51,457 nucleotides of DNA from a virus. Below are positions 8,129-16,945 of this stretch, in pieces. The translations under genes were made by a program, and so were the position numbers. Position 1 is the first letter of the stretch; every line of letters begins with the position of its first letter. The notes beneath the pieces are model-generated. The model worked only from the letters and a program-made list of their open reading frames with translations, did not search any database and was not told where the DNA came from. Where the stretch lies: the IMG/VR virus record IMGVR_UViG_3300023112_000022, positions 1 through 51,457 of that record. One strand, 5' to 3'.

Positions 8129-10942
8129 ATGTCGGCAAAGAAATTCAAGTTCGTATCACCTGGAGTTTTCGTTGATGAAATTGACAACTCACAGTTACCA
8201 GAAGCACCAGAGGGTGTAGGACCAGTAGTTATAGGAAGGACAGCGAGAGGACCAGCAATGGTGCCTGTCCAAGTTAACTCGTTTTCAGACTTCGTTGAAA
8301 CATTCGGTAATCCCGTTTTCGGAGGAGGTGTCCCTGATGCCTGGCGCGCCGGACCTAATTCCACTGCCCCGACTTATGCTTCTTATGCCGCCCAGGCATA
8401 CCTCAGAAATCAAAGCCCCCTGACGGTTGTGAGATTGGCAGGCATCGAAGATGCTAACCCAACAGCACTCGGTGGTGCCGGCTGGGAAACCAACTCAGAG
8501 GCAATGGATTCAGATCCAGCCAATGGTGGCGCTTACGGTCTTTTCTTGGTGGAGTCCGGCTCAAATCTCGAAGCTCTAGACACAGGCTCGCTGGCAGCAA
8601 TCTTCTATTGCTCCGAGGGTGTTGTTGAACTTACGGGTACCTTGGCTGACGGAGACACGACTGCCAGCGGCACGGCTGGACTTTTCTTGTCCGACGACAC
8701 TCCTCACCAATACACAGCACAAGTTCGAGATGCTTCAGGTGTAACTGATAAGGTTGTTTTCAACTTCAACGAAAACAGCAAGCTTTACATCCGAAATGTC
8801 TTCAACACGAACCCAACATTGGTCAATACCTTTGCTGGCGATAATGAGAAGAAATATTTCCTCGGAGAAACCTTCGATAGGAATATTGCTGATAAGCTCG
8901 CTAGCGGCACAAAATCTCTCGGTGTCATCTTGGGACTCGCTACATCTGAGTTCACAGCGGATATCCAACAGAACTGGCAAGAGATGCCTCTTTCCGATGC
9001 CTCCACTGGATGGTTCTTTTCTCAAGATTTGGGAGACCAATCATTATTCAATGCTTTGGCGAAACAAAAGCTTTTTAAATTCGAGACACTTTCTGGTGGA
9101 GAGTGGGCTCAAGGCAATCTTAAGATCTCAATCACTAGCATCAAAGCTTCCCCTAACGAGGATCAGCCATACGGCACTTTCTCGGTCCAGGTTCGAAAAG
9201 CAACAGATTCCGATGCAAGAGTTTCTCCAGTAGAGACTTTTAGTGATGTAAACTTAAATCCAAACTCCCCAGATTTCATTGCTCGAAGAGTCGGCGATTC
9301 TTATCGAGTGTGGGATGACGACGATAAGAGATATCAGACTTATGGAAACTATGTAAATCAGTCCCGATACATCCGGGTTGTACTGGATTCCTCTGTGGAT
9401 GCCGGCACAACCGATCCTAAATTCTTACCATTTGGAGTATATGGACCAACTAGGTACCAAGCCTTCCAAACAGTGAGCGGCTCGACAGGGTCATTCGACA
9501 GCTATGTTGTCGGCGGCAGCAGTATCCCTCGCTCGTTAGCTGATGGTACCGAGAAGGTGAATGTGGGAACACTTGCTCTCACCGCTTCTTTCGAATTCCC
9601 TGAGATTCCGACGAAAACAAACAGCAATGATTCATCACTTATAAATCAGAAAGATGTATACTTTGGAGCAACAACGAATGTCGCCAACAGTAGTCGCCTC
9701 CAACGCGATATTGTAGACTATGTTCGTCGTAAGCCAGGAAATGCTGATAATCTAGGTGTTACTGGTTCGCTGAACTACTCCTGGGTATTCACCCTTGACG
9801 ATGTTTCCGGCTCTAATGCCGATGGTGTTTTGGGCACATGGATATCCGGTTCTCGTGCTTCCGGCTCCTCAATCACGGCTCAGGCAGGAAATACTTACGA
9901 GTCAGTTCTCGATGCTGGGTTTAACAAGTTCACGACAATGCTACAAGGTGGCTTTGAGGGTGTTGATATCCTCGAACGAGAGCCTTTTGCTAATCGACTA
10001 TTATTAAACCAAACATCGCCCTCTGACTATGCCTATGCCTCTATTGAGCGAGCCATAAATACAGTAGCTGACCCTGATGTGGTTCAGTGTAATATGCTCT
10101 CTATGCCTGGTGTTACCAACGAGGCACTCACGGGCAAGCTTCTTGATGTCGCTGAAACCCGAGGCGATGCCTTGGCGATAGTTGACTTGAAGGGTGGCTA
10201 TGAGCCAGAGACAGAATCTACAGAGAGCTTGTCTGCTCGACTAGGCTCTGTATCTGAAACGATTACAAACCTAAATAACAGAAACATTAACAATAGCTAC
10301 GGATGTGCCTACTATCCTTGGGTTCAAATCACCGATACAGTCACCACAGGAGGCTCCCTATGGGTTCCCCCAAGTGTGGCTGTGCTTGGTACCCTCGCTA
10401 GCAGTCAGGCTTCTAGCGAGCTCTGGTTTGCTCCTGCTGGGTTTACCCGAGGCGGCTTGACGGAAGGTAGTGCCGGCATTCCAGTAACGAATGTTCGACA
10501 ACGACTGACTTCGGATAACCGTGACGATCTTTATACGGCAAACATTAATCCGATTGCCCAGTTCCCAGCAGAAGGAATTGTGATTTTTGGACAGAAGACA
10601 CTTCAAGTAACACCTTCCGCCCTAGACAGAATCAATGTTCGCCGAATGCTGATTTATGTTAAGCGACAAATCTCTTTCATAGCTTCCAGATTGCTTTTTG
10701 ATCAAAATGTTCAATCAACATGGGGTCGCTTCTTGGGAGAGGTTAACCCATTCTTAGGAAGTGTCAAGACTCGCTTAGGTCTTATGGACTATAAAGTGAT
10801 TCTTGATAACACGACGACAACCCCTGACTTGGTTGATAGAAATATCATGTATGCCAAGATATTGTTGAAGCCAGCGAAGGCACTTGAGTTTATTGCTCTT
10901 GATTTTGTTGTAACAAGATCTGGTGCTTCTTTTGATGACTAA
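8129..10942 (+). CDS. 18: Tail sheath protein (gp18-like)
   Basis: A 937-residue contractile sheath subunit. The N-terminus FVSPGVFVDEIDNS is the classic gp18 start, and the conserved C-terminal domain (about residues 700-937) has GLTEGSAGIP, the NPIAQFPAEGIVIFGQKTL region and RRMLIYVKRQI. These domains polymerise around the tube and drive contraction. It is much longer than T4 gp18 (659 residues), so the variable middle region (about 130-550), exposed on the sheath surface, carries extra domains. GAGGAG precedes the ATG. The gene has its own motif upstream and is followed by the tube gene in the usual gp18-gp19 order. Confidence 0.96.
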   Translation: MSAKKFKFVSPGVFVDEIDNSQLPEAPEGVGPVVIGRTARGPAMVPVQVNSFSDFVETFGNPVFGGGVPDAWRAGPNSTAPTYASYAAQAYLRNQSPLTVVRLAGIEDANPTALGGAGWETNSEAMDSDPANGGAYGLFLVESGSNLEALDTGSLAAIFYCSEGVVELTGTLADGDTTASGTAGLFLSDDTPHQYTAQVRDASGVTDKVVFNFNENSKLYIRNVFNTNPTLVNTFAGDNEKKYFLGETFDRNIADKLASGTKSLGVILGLATSEFTADIQQNWQEMPLSDASTGWFFSQDLGDQSLFNALAKQKLFKFETLSGGEWAQGNLKISITSIKASPNEDQPYGTFSVQVRKATDSDARVSPVETFSDVNLNPNSPDFIARRVGDSYRVWDDDDKRYQTYGNYVNQSRYIRVVLDSSVDAGTTDPKFLPFGVYGPTRYQAFQTVSGSTGSFDSYVVGGSSIPRSLADGTEKVNVGTLALTASFEFPEIPTKTNSNDSSLINQKDVYFGATTNVANSSRLQRDIVDYVRRKPGNADNLGVTGSLNYSWVFTLDDVSGSNADGVLGTWISGSRASGSSITAQAGNTYESVLDAGFNKFTTMLQGGFEGVDILEREPFANRLLLNQTSPSDYAYASIERAINTVADPDVVQCNMLSMPGVTNEALTGKLLDVAETRGDALAIVDLKGGYEPETESTESLSARLGSVSETITNLNNRNINNSYGCAYYPWVQITDTVTTGGSLWVPPSVAVLGTLASSQASSELWFAPAGFTRGGLTEGSAGIPVTNVRQRLTSDNRDDLYTANINPIAQFPAEGIVIFGQKTLQVTPSALDRINVRRMLIYVKRQISFIASRLLFDQNVQSTWGRFLGEVNPFLGSVKTRLGLMDYKVILDNTTTTPDLVDRNIMYAKILLKPAKALEFIALDFVVTRSGASFDD

Positions 10943-10956
10943 AAAACAAAGAAATA

Positions 10957-10965
10957 ACTACTTAT
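10957..10965 (+). promoter_or_regulatory. Late-promoter-like motif ACTACTTAT before the tail tube gene
   Basis: Exact match, 26 bases before the tube gene start, in the 49-base gap after the sheath gene. Confidence 0.55.
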
Positions 10966-10991
10966 TTTATAAGACGAGGAGAAAATAAATT

Positions 10992-11549
10992 ATGCCATTC
11001 TGGAGTGACGCAACAATAGCAGACCCTAAGAGACAGCACCGCTGGCTCATCAACATCGGAGCACCCGAGCTCAGCAGTTTCATCACATATGTGTGTAAGT
11101 CTGTAGCGAAACCGAAAGTGACAGTAGGAGAAACGGAGCATAAATTTATTAACCACACCTTCTACTATCCAGGCGGAGTCACTTATGACCCCATTACGAT
11201 AACACTGGTAGATCCGGCGAATCCCCACTCCTCACAAGCACTCTACGATCTCCTTCAGGTATCTGGCTATACTCTCCCTGGAAACATCACTGAGGCAACG
11301 ATATCTCCAGGACAGAAAGACATGTCCACGATCAGCAAGAGGCAAGCCATTGGAGCCCTTCAAAGCTGCTATATAAGTCAGCTTGACGGACTCGGCAACG
11401 AGATTGAAAAGCTTACCTTAAATCAGGCTTGGATCAAGAGTGTTGACTTCGGCGGAGATTTGAACTATGAGAACGAAGGGCTTGTTGAGCTTTCTCTTGA
11501 GCTTCGTTTTGATTCCTTTGATCTACAGACTTTCGGTCCATTCGGCTGA
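10992..11549 (+). CDS. 19: Tail tube protein (gp19-like)
   Basis: A 185-residue tube subunit. The pattern WLINIGAPELSSF near residue 20, then VGETEHKFINHTFYYPGGVTY and a strand ending in SLELRFDSF, matches the gp19 family; length is close to the T4 protein (163 residues). Six copies per ring build the inner tail tube through which DNA passes. It directly follows the sheath gene, as in T4. Spacing to the next gene is 85 bases and holds a long hairpin, so its transcript may end or be processed there. Confidence 0.93.
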   Translation: MPFWSDATIADPKRQHRWLINIGAPELSSFITYVCKSVAKPKVTVGETEHKFINHTFYYPGGVTYDPITITLVDPANPHSSQALYDLLQVSGYTLPGNITEATISPGQKDMSTISKRQAIGALQSCYISQLDGLGNEIEKLTLNQAWIKSVDFGGDLNYENEGLVELSLELRFDSFDLQTFGPFG

Positions 11550-11578
11550 TAAAAACAAAATAATACTTAATTTTGCTA

Positions 11579-11620
11579 GTTAGATGTGATATAGTAATTC
11601 TACCCTATGTCACATCTAAC
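11579..11620 (+). promoter_or_regulatory. Long intergenic inverted repeat (16-bp stem)
   Basis: GTTAGATGTGATATAG at 11579-11594 pairs with CTATGTCACATCTAAC at 11605-11620; 15 pairs are perfect and one is T-G, with a 10-base loop. No T-run follows, so it is not a standard terminator. It ends 14 bases before the start of the next gene, whose ribosome binding site (ACGAGG) stays outside the stem. Possible roles are RNA processing or stabilising, or a protein binding site. Confidence 0.75.
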
Positions 11621-11634
11621 AATACGAGGTATAA

Positions 11635-12519
11635 ATGACAAAGCGAAATAACGAGGAGAGACTCGGATTACCTTCGACGGGCGCGAAGGGATCTACGTCT
11701 GATCCTCCTCCACCAGGGTCCGATAATGGCGGACTATCTTTTGTGTCGCCCACCGAGTTGGTAGACCTGCCTTCTCAGGGAAGGTTCTACCCCGAAGGTC
11801 ACCCCCTTCACAATCAAGAGTCAATTGAGATTCGAGAGATGACAGCCAAAGAAGAAGATATCCTTACTTCTAAATCTCTAATACAAAAAGGTGTCGTATT
11901 CGACAAGCTTTTACAGAATCTTATTGTTGACTCTATGATCGGACCACAGCAGCTTCTAGTTGGCGACAAGAATGCTCTTCTGATTGCCGCTCGTCGAAGT
12001 GGATATGGCGAGCTATACGAAACAAAGGTGGGCTGCCCTTCTTGTGGAACAGCTCAAGAGATATCTTTTGATCTCACCGATGTAACCACTAAGGGTCCGC
12101 CTTCTTTAGAGCTATGCTCCGAGATTGTAGGAACTCCAGTTGTCCAGACTGACACCGGAACTTTTTTAGCTAGGCTCCCAAAATCAGATCTTGATGTGGA
12201 GCTAAAGTTGATTACAGGTGCCGATGAAAGAAAGCTCACTGCCACGCGAGAAATGAGAAAGAAGAAGAAGTTAGCGGAGAATCTGCTTACCGAGCACTTG
12301 AGGCTCTGCATTGCTTCTGTGGCAGGCAGCGACGATAGACAAGAGATAGATAGATTTATAGGAAAGATGCCGGCTAGAGATTCTAGGTTTATTAGAAGGG
12401 TTATGGCAGAAATTACCCCAAATGTTGATTTAAAGCAAGAGTTCGTTTGCGAGGAGTGTTATCACGAGCAGGATTTGGAGGTTCCTATTAACCCCGAGTT
12501 TTTTTGGCCTGACCAGTGA
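11635..12519 (+). CDS. T4_baseplate-family tail assembly chaperone/baseplate hub protein (gp26-like)
   Basis: A 294-residue protein with a low-complexity start, then VDLPSQGRFYPEGHPL and IEIREMTAKEEDILTS, which are hallmarks of the T4 baseplate family (gp26-like) in marine phages. Two CxxC pairs (GCPSCG at about residue 130 and CEECYHE near the C-terminus) suggest a zinc ribbon. It lies upstream of the tape measure gene, the place of the tail assembly chaperone in long-tailed phages. Its last codons cross a run of seven T (12499-12505). A +1 or -2 shift there continues into the next small frame without a stop, so the protein is probably made in a short and a long form. Confidence 0.75.
   Translation: MTKRNNEERLGLPSTGAKGSTSDPPPPGSDNGGLSFVSPTELVDLPSQGRFYPEGHPLHNQESIEIREMTAKEEDILTSKSLIQKGVVFDKLLQNLIVDSMIGPQQLLVGDKNALLIAARRSGYGELYETKVGCPSCGTAQEISFDLTDVTTKGPPSLELCSEIVGTPVVQTDTGTFLARLPKSDLDVELKLITGADERKLTATREMRKKKKLAENLLTEHLRLCIASVAGSDDRQEIDRFIGKMPARDSRFIRRVMAEITPNVDLKQEFVCEECYHEQDLEVPINPEFFWPDQ
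12499..12505 (+). other. Candidate +1/-2 ribosomal frameshift site (seven T)
   Basis: The run TTTTTTT is read as TTT TTT TGG, five codons before the stop of the gp26-like gene. A shift to the +1 (equal to -2) frame reads GGC CTG ACC AGT GAA TAC ATG and enters the 12524 frame with no stop. Tail assembly chaperone genes upstream of the tape measure commonly use such shifts. Confidence 0.55.
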
Positions 12520-12523
12520 ATAC

Positions 12524-12679
12524 ATGAAAATGGTATATGAGCAATTCTTTGTTCTAAAATACTATGGCGGCTGGAGCCTTATTGAAGCTTACAGTTTACC
12601 AATCCAGTTGAGGAATTGGTTTGTTGAGAGACTGGCGAAGCAGATAAAAGATGAATCAGATTCCGTCAAGAAGAAATAA
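12524..12679 (+). CDS. Small tail assembly protein, probable frameshift extension of the gp26-like chaperone
   Basis: A 51-residue frame with aromatic-rich, helical content (WSLIEAYSLPIQLRNWFVER, then a charged tail). Small proteins of this kind follow the gp26-like gene in other marine T4-type phages, to my recollection. It may be made alone from ATG 12524, five bases after the previous stop, but there is no good ribosome binding site. More likely, or in addition, it forms the C-terminal end of a fusion made by frameshifting at 12499-12505. In G/GT-type systems the extended form recruits the tail tube while the shared part binds the tape measure. A terminator follows directly. Confidence 0.65.
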   Translation: MKMVYEQFFVLKYYGGWSLIEAYSLPIQLRNWFVERLAKQIKDESDSVKKK

Positions 12680-12702
12680 GGCATTCCAAGAATGCCTTTT
12701 TT
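12680..12702 (+). terminator. Rho-independent terminator
   Basis: A perfect 7-bp stem (GGCATTC with GAATGCC) with a 3-base loop and six T, starting at the stop codon of the small tail protein. Confidence 0.9.
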
Positions 12703-12713
12703 CGTGCTAAAAA

Positions 12714-12722
12714 ACTACTTAT
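12714..12722 (+). promoter_or_regulatory. Late-promoter-like motif ACTACTTAT
   Basis: Exact match between a terminator and the next gene, 15 bases before its ATG. The terminator-motif-gene order supports a promoter role. Confidence 0.55.
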
Positions 12723-12737
12723 TGTGGAGGCTACCCT

Positions 12738-13091
12738 ATGAAAGATAGCAAAATAGAAGAAAGCGGCGAAATAGTACCGAGTGTTATTGATTTCACGAAG
12801 ATGAAAGATGAGAGCGGACAAATAAATGAATCTTGGGTTCTTACTTTCGGAGCAGCCCTCAGATGGATTATGCCATCTTTATTTAGGGGAGGAGCCCTCC
12901 CAGTTCAGATTCGAGGCAACAAGAGTCAAGTTAGCAATTTTGCTAATGTCTTGTCTAAAGAAAAGAAGTTTCTTCAAACTTGGAAGAATCAAGGGCTCCA
13001 CAGTCCGGCGACATATAGAAACAAGAGCAAGCTTAATTCAGCGATAAATAAATTCGAAAGAGCAACCGGGCTTAAGTGGCCGTTCAAATAA
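12738..13091 (+). CDS. Conserved virion-associated protein of unknown role
   Basis: A 117-residue protein with the pattern INESWVLTFGAALRWIMPSLF, a hydrophobic middle, then VRG-like strand and helices ending in KFERATGLKWPFK. I recall this pattern from conserved proteins in marine myophage tail gene clusters, but no function is known to me. GTGGAGG lies before the ATG. It sits between the tail assembly chaperone unit and the tape measure gene, so a tail or baseplate function is likely. The hydrophobic stretch (about residues 30-50) could contact a membrane or just be a buried helix. Confidence 0.6.
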   Translation: MKDSKIEESGEIVPSVIDFTKMKDESGQINESWVLTFGAALRWIMPSLFRGGALPVQIRGNKSQVSNFANVLSKEKKFLQTWKNQGLHSPATYRNKSKLNSAINKFERATGLKWPFK

Positions 13092-13113
13092 TAGACCATG
13101 GGAAAACGAGTAA

Positions 13114-15906
13114 GTGGCTGAGAAGACATTAGATGAATTAAAGGGAGAAGCCGAGGAGCTTTCCAAGATTGCCGACAAGATGTCGGAGGATCTCAAGGAG
13201 ACTGAGAAGTCTGCTAAGTCTATGACGGACTCTGTGCTTTCTTTTGGTGAAAAGCTCCTTGGGTCATTCGGCGAGGCTAATGCCCTCTCTGCAGAACAGC
13301 TAGAAACCCAAGAAGATATATTTGAAGCCCAGAAGATGACTAATGAGGCTAAGCAAAGGGCTATCCAGGCAGAGATAGAATATAACAAAGCTCAGGGAAA
13401 GTCAACTTCCGAACAAGAAAAGCAATCAAAAAAACTCAAAGATCAGAATGAAAAGCTAGATGCCCGTCAGAAGAAAGTTGAAAAGCAAACTAGATCTGCT
13501 CAAGCACAGAATAATGTATACCAGTCCAGCTCAGACATTTTTGGCTCGATTGCAGTTAGGCTTGGTATTTCAAAGAGCGAATCTGCTGGTATGGCTAAGA
13601 ATATGTTTAGCTCTTGGAGATCGGCAGTAAAACAAGATGGTATCATCAAAGGAACCCTCAAGAGTGTCCTGAGTATCGGCAAAGCTCTCTGGGACGCCTT
13701 CAACCCAGTAAGTATGATATCATCAGCGATGAAAGCGATTTTCAAAGCAAGTATCGAGTTCATGTTTAGGAGCTCAGAGGCTATATCTAACTTTAGTGCT
13801 GCCGCTGGTGATGCTGGAGCCATGGCAAGAGATGTTGGTGCAGCAATGAGCCTCGGCACCGGAGTCAACATAGAGCAAGCAGCCCAGGCTGCTTCTGGTT
13901 TGGCTGCTAGTTGGCAGGGCTTTGCCGATGCCTCTAAGGGAGCCAGAGTGTCTATGATAAGGACCGCTGCCGAGCTCGAAAGGCTAGGCATCGGGGCTCA
14001 GGAAACTGGTGCTAGTGTGAGTCTTTTGACGAAAGGCATGGGAATGTCTACTAAGCAGGCAGAGGACACGATGAAGGGAATGGCATCTGCGGCAATGTCC
14101 CTCGGCACAACTCCGGCTAAGCTAGCTTCTGATTTTGCCTCCGTTTCATCAAGCCTGGCTCTTTATGGCAACAGAATGATGGACGAGTTTTACGATTTGG
14201 CTGCAGCCGCAAAGGCATCAGGGTTAGAGATTCAGGAACTAGCTTCCCTTGGCGAGTCTTTTGATTCTTTCGATGATGCGTCCTCCAAAGCAGGAAACCT
14301 GAATGCGTTGCTGGGCGGACCTTTCGTTGATAGCATGGAGATGATGAGATTACAGGCAGAAGAAGGTCCGGATGCTGTAGCAGCAGCACTTAAGGATGCC
14401 TTCTCTTCCGCCGGAAAAACATTTGAAGACATGAACTATATGGAAAGGAAGTCATATGCCGAGACTCTAGGGATGTCTGCTGATAAATTTGCTAAACTTA
14501 TGGGGTATGAATCAGATGAAGCCAAGGCGGCAGCCAAGGCAGCAAAAAGAGATGCTAATACTCAAAAAAGATATCAATCGATGCTTCGGTCAACACTAAG
14601 CCTAGGCGAGCAGATAAGAAACTTTTTCCAAGCTGTCTTTGTTAAGGGTGGAGTAGCAAAAGCAATAAAAGAATTGATAGGTGTCCTGATGAGTTCCCAA
14701 AAGGGAGCAAAGTCAGTTACTGATGTGATCGCTGGACCGATGGTTTCAGCAATAAAGTTTGTGACAAAAGTGGCTAAGGTGTTAGTAAAGAGGTTTGAGA
14801 CTGATGTCGCCCCAGCCTTCAAAGATGTCGGCGAAATGATTGGAGGTTTTTTCTCAAAAAAGATGGAAGGTGCCGGCGATGCTGCTGAAGGTACCGCCAA
14901 TCTGATCATGGATGGAATAACTGGGATGTTAGCTTCGATTAAGAGATTTATTAAATGGGCAGATAAATGGTGGGAATCTCTAGATCCAGAGAATGGAGGC
15001 GCCGGAGACAAACTGACAACATTTTTCGACAACATGAAAACAAGTGTTTCAACTTTTATCGCCGATACTCTGGTGATGGCTTTTGAAAAAATCAAAACCA
15101 TCGTCTTGCCGGCACTGAAAGATTTCGCGTGGTACGTCGCTGGGGCCGCGGGAGCAATTTGGCTTTTTTCGAAAGCCATAGGTGCCGGTCTATCGTGGGC
15201 AGTTATAGGTAAAGTCACAGTCATCGTTGGCTTGCTGACCGTTACATTCCTCTCTTTTGCCGAAGTAGCAAAGCAACTTTCTGCTTTGTTTGATTCATGG
15301 GGAGACATTTTTGCAAAAGCCGGCGATGCCATTGAGAAGCTTGGCGCAACGGTAAAGTTATTGTTTGACATTTTTGAAAGTGCTAGCTGGTCCGAAGCCG
15401 GCGGCTTTGTGGGATTCCTCCTCGGCATAGCCGAAGGAATAAATGCGATAGCGGTAGCGGGGAATAAAATTAAGCAAGATAAATTTAATCACCTAAGCAA
15501 TATCATGAGAAGTATTGCCGCCCATTCAAAGGCTGCAGCCGATTCGACAAACAACTTTGTCTCAGCAATCAATAGCTTAGCAACTGCCCTTTCAGGCATT
15601 GATTCCGATAAGTTCGGCAAATTTTCTTGGGATCTTACGAGGACACTTGAAGCAACAGCACAAGTAACACCAGCAAGTGCTCGGGGAGCGGTACAGGTTA
15701 TCGAGGAAGCAAAAGAGTATCAAAAAGAAGTAGTAAAAAACAAAGACAATGTTGATGCTCTTGCCGAGATTCTAAAAGCCACAGGAGCTGCTCAGCCTGC
15801 TGGAGCAGGAGCCGGAGAGACAATTATCAGGCTCGAAATAGGCGGCAAAGCACTGAACGAATACATCTGGAATTCAGTCAACGGAACGATCAATCGGCGC
15901 CGATAG
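13114..15906 (+). CDS. Tape measure protein (gp29-like role)
   Basis: A 930-residue protein starting at GTG 13114. It has the usual tape measure build: a charged N-terminal coiled coil (about residues 1-130), long Ala/Ser/Gly-rich helical regions, and a hydrophobic part (about 668-720) with two or three possible membrane segments near AWYVAGAAGAIWLF and VIGLLTVTF-like stretches. It sets tail length and passes through the tube, and its hydrophobic part may help DNA cross the inner membrane. It is the longest helical gene downstream of the chaperone frames, which fixes the role. T4 gp29 is shorter (590 residues). Direct similarity to gp29 is not evident. Confidence 0.85.
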   Translation: MAEKTLDELKGEAEELSKIADKMSEDLKETEKSAKSMTDSVLSFGEKLLGSFGEANALSAEQLETQEDIFEAQKMTNEAKQRAIQAEIEYNKAQGKSTSEQEKQSKKLKDQNEKLDARQKKVEKQTRSAQAQNNVYQSSSDIFGSIAVRLGISKSESAGMAKNMFSSWRSAVKQDGIIKGTLKSVLSIGKALWDAFNPVSMISSAMKAIFKASIEFMFRSSEAISNFSAAAGDAGAMARDVGAAMSLGTGVNIEQAAQAASGLAASWQGFADASKGARVSMIRTAAELERLGIGAQETGASVSLLTKGMGMSTKQAEDTMKGMASAAMSLGTTPAKLASDFASVSSSLALYGNRMMDEFYDLAAAAKASGLEIQELASLGESFDSFDDASSKAGNLNALLGGPFVDSMEMMRLQAEEGPDAVAAALKDAFSSAGKTFEDMNYMERKSYAETLGMSADKFAKLMGYESDEAKAAAKAAKRDANTQKRYQSMLRSTLSLGEQIRNFFQAVFVKGGVAKAIKELIGVLMSSQKGAKSVTDVIAGPMVSAIKFVTKVAKVLVKRFETDVAPAFKDVGEMIGGFFSKKMEGAGDAAEGTANLIMDGITGMLASIKRFIKWADKWWESLDPENGGAGDKLTTFFDNMKTSVSTFIADTLVMAFEKIKTIVLPALKDFAWYVAGAAGAIWLFSKAIGAGLSWAVIGKVTVIVGLLTVTFLSFAEVAKQLSALFDSWGDIFAKAGDAIEKLGATVKLLFDIFESASWSEAGGFVGFLLGIAEGINAIAVAGNKIKQDKFNHLSNIMRSIAAHSKAAADSTNNFVSAINSLATALSGIDSDKFGKFSWDLTRTLEATAQVTPASARGAVQVIEEAKEYQKEVVKNKDNVDALAEILKATGAAQPAGAGAGETIIRLEIGGKALNEYIWNSVNGTINRRR

Positions 15907-15932
15907 AAATCACGATAAAAAAGCTCCACCTT

Positions 15933-15941
15933 CCTATTTAT
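15933..15941 (+). promoter_or_regulatory. Late-promoter-like motif, variant CCTATTTAT
   Basis: One mismatch to the recurring motif, 19 bases before the next gene's ATG, in the 54-base gap after the tape measure gene. Confidence 0.4.
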
Positions 15942-15960
15942 AATAGAGGAGAAAATCACT

Positions 15961-16923
15961 ATGGAAGACGATTTAGATCTGGATGGGTTGATTGCTGGTC
16001 ATGATCGAGCCCTGGGCGAAGACCCTAACCTGGCGAAGGCTCTATCTTATGGCAATGCCGCCCCAGATGCTCAAGGGAGTCAGTTCTACAATGATCCGAC
16101 AACAGAGGGCGCCATCAGGCGAGGACACTTCATTGAGATATATCACATCATTTCCAAGACATCCCTTTACTTCAAAGCCTTTCTGACAGACTTCAGCGAT
16201 AACTTCAATGTTAGTCACAACAAAGAGCAGGTCTTTGGTAGGACTGACCCTGTTATCACATACCAGAATACAGAGAGGATAATCAATGTGGCTTTTTCTG
16301 TCGTCGCCTCCAACCTCCAAGAAGCGAGAGCAAATATGGATAAGGCAAACCGATTCGCATCCATGATGTACCCGGCTTACGATGGAGACGGAGAGTCCAG
16401 TACAAATTTAAAAGCTGGACCAATGTTCAGAGTTAAGCTAGGGAACCTGATCTGTAAGCAAGGGCTGACTGAGGGTGAAGGCATGGCACTAGCCGAAACT
16501 GCTGGACTTACTTGTACTATAGGCGGCTTCAAATATAATCCGAGCTTAGATGAGGGATTTTTCGATCCCGAGCCCGGCATACTTTATCCCCAGGCTATAA
16601 CGATAGATCTTGAACTTTCCGTTATTCATGAGCAAAAATTAGGATACGGACCCGATGGCACTCGCCGGGAACCTGGACGATACCCATATGGTGGCGAGAG
16701 AGCACCCCACCCGCCTGCCATACCCCCGCCAGATCCAAGCACTTTAAAGCCATTCGAGCCGAAGCGACAGATCATTAGAGAGAGAAGCATCTCAACCGAT
16801 CTCAATCTACAGAAAGATCTCATGCTAGCTCGCTATGAAGTTCAGAAAAACAAAATGCTCTCCCCCGTTAGAAAGCTGGGCAGCTTATTTGGGACAATAA
16901 GCAGAACTGGCGGCGATAGCTAA
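15961..16923 (+). CDS. Baseplate protein, tube initiator/cap type (gp54/gp48-like)
   Basis: A 320-residue protein, the same length as T4 gp54. A segment around residues 85-130 (FGRTDPVITYQNTERIINVAFSVV) and a later strand pattern (DLELSVIHEQKLG) resemble tube-like baseplate proteins that start tail tube growth. The C-terminal 90 residues are Pro-rich and basic and probably extended. Its place after the tape measure and before the LysM-type gp53-like gene fits the central baseplate. I cannot separate gp48 from gp54, so no symbol is given. GAGGAG precedes the ATG. Confidence 0.6.
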   Translation: MEDDLDLDGLIAGHDRALGEDPNLAKALSYGNAAPDAQGSQFYNDPTTEGAIRRGHFIEIYHIISKTSLYFKAFLTDFSDNFNVSHNKEQVFGRTDPVITYQNTERIINVAFSVVASNLQEARANMDKANRFASMMYPAYDGDGESSTNLKAGPMFRVKLGNLICKQGLTEGEGMALAETAGLTCTIGGFKYNPSLDEGFFDPEPGILYPQAITIDLELSVIHEQKLGYGPDGTRREPGRYPYGGERAPHPPAIPPPDPSTLKPFEPKRQIIRERSISTDLNLQKDLMLARYEVQKNKMLSPVRKLGSLFGTISRTGGDS

Positions 16924-16945
16924 ATAAAGAAAATGGAGTTGACAA

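Noticed and set aside
11573-11595. TTGCTA and TATAGT before the gp26-like gene
   Set aside because: Spacer is 11 bases, and the sequence is explained by the long hairpin at 11579-11620.
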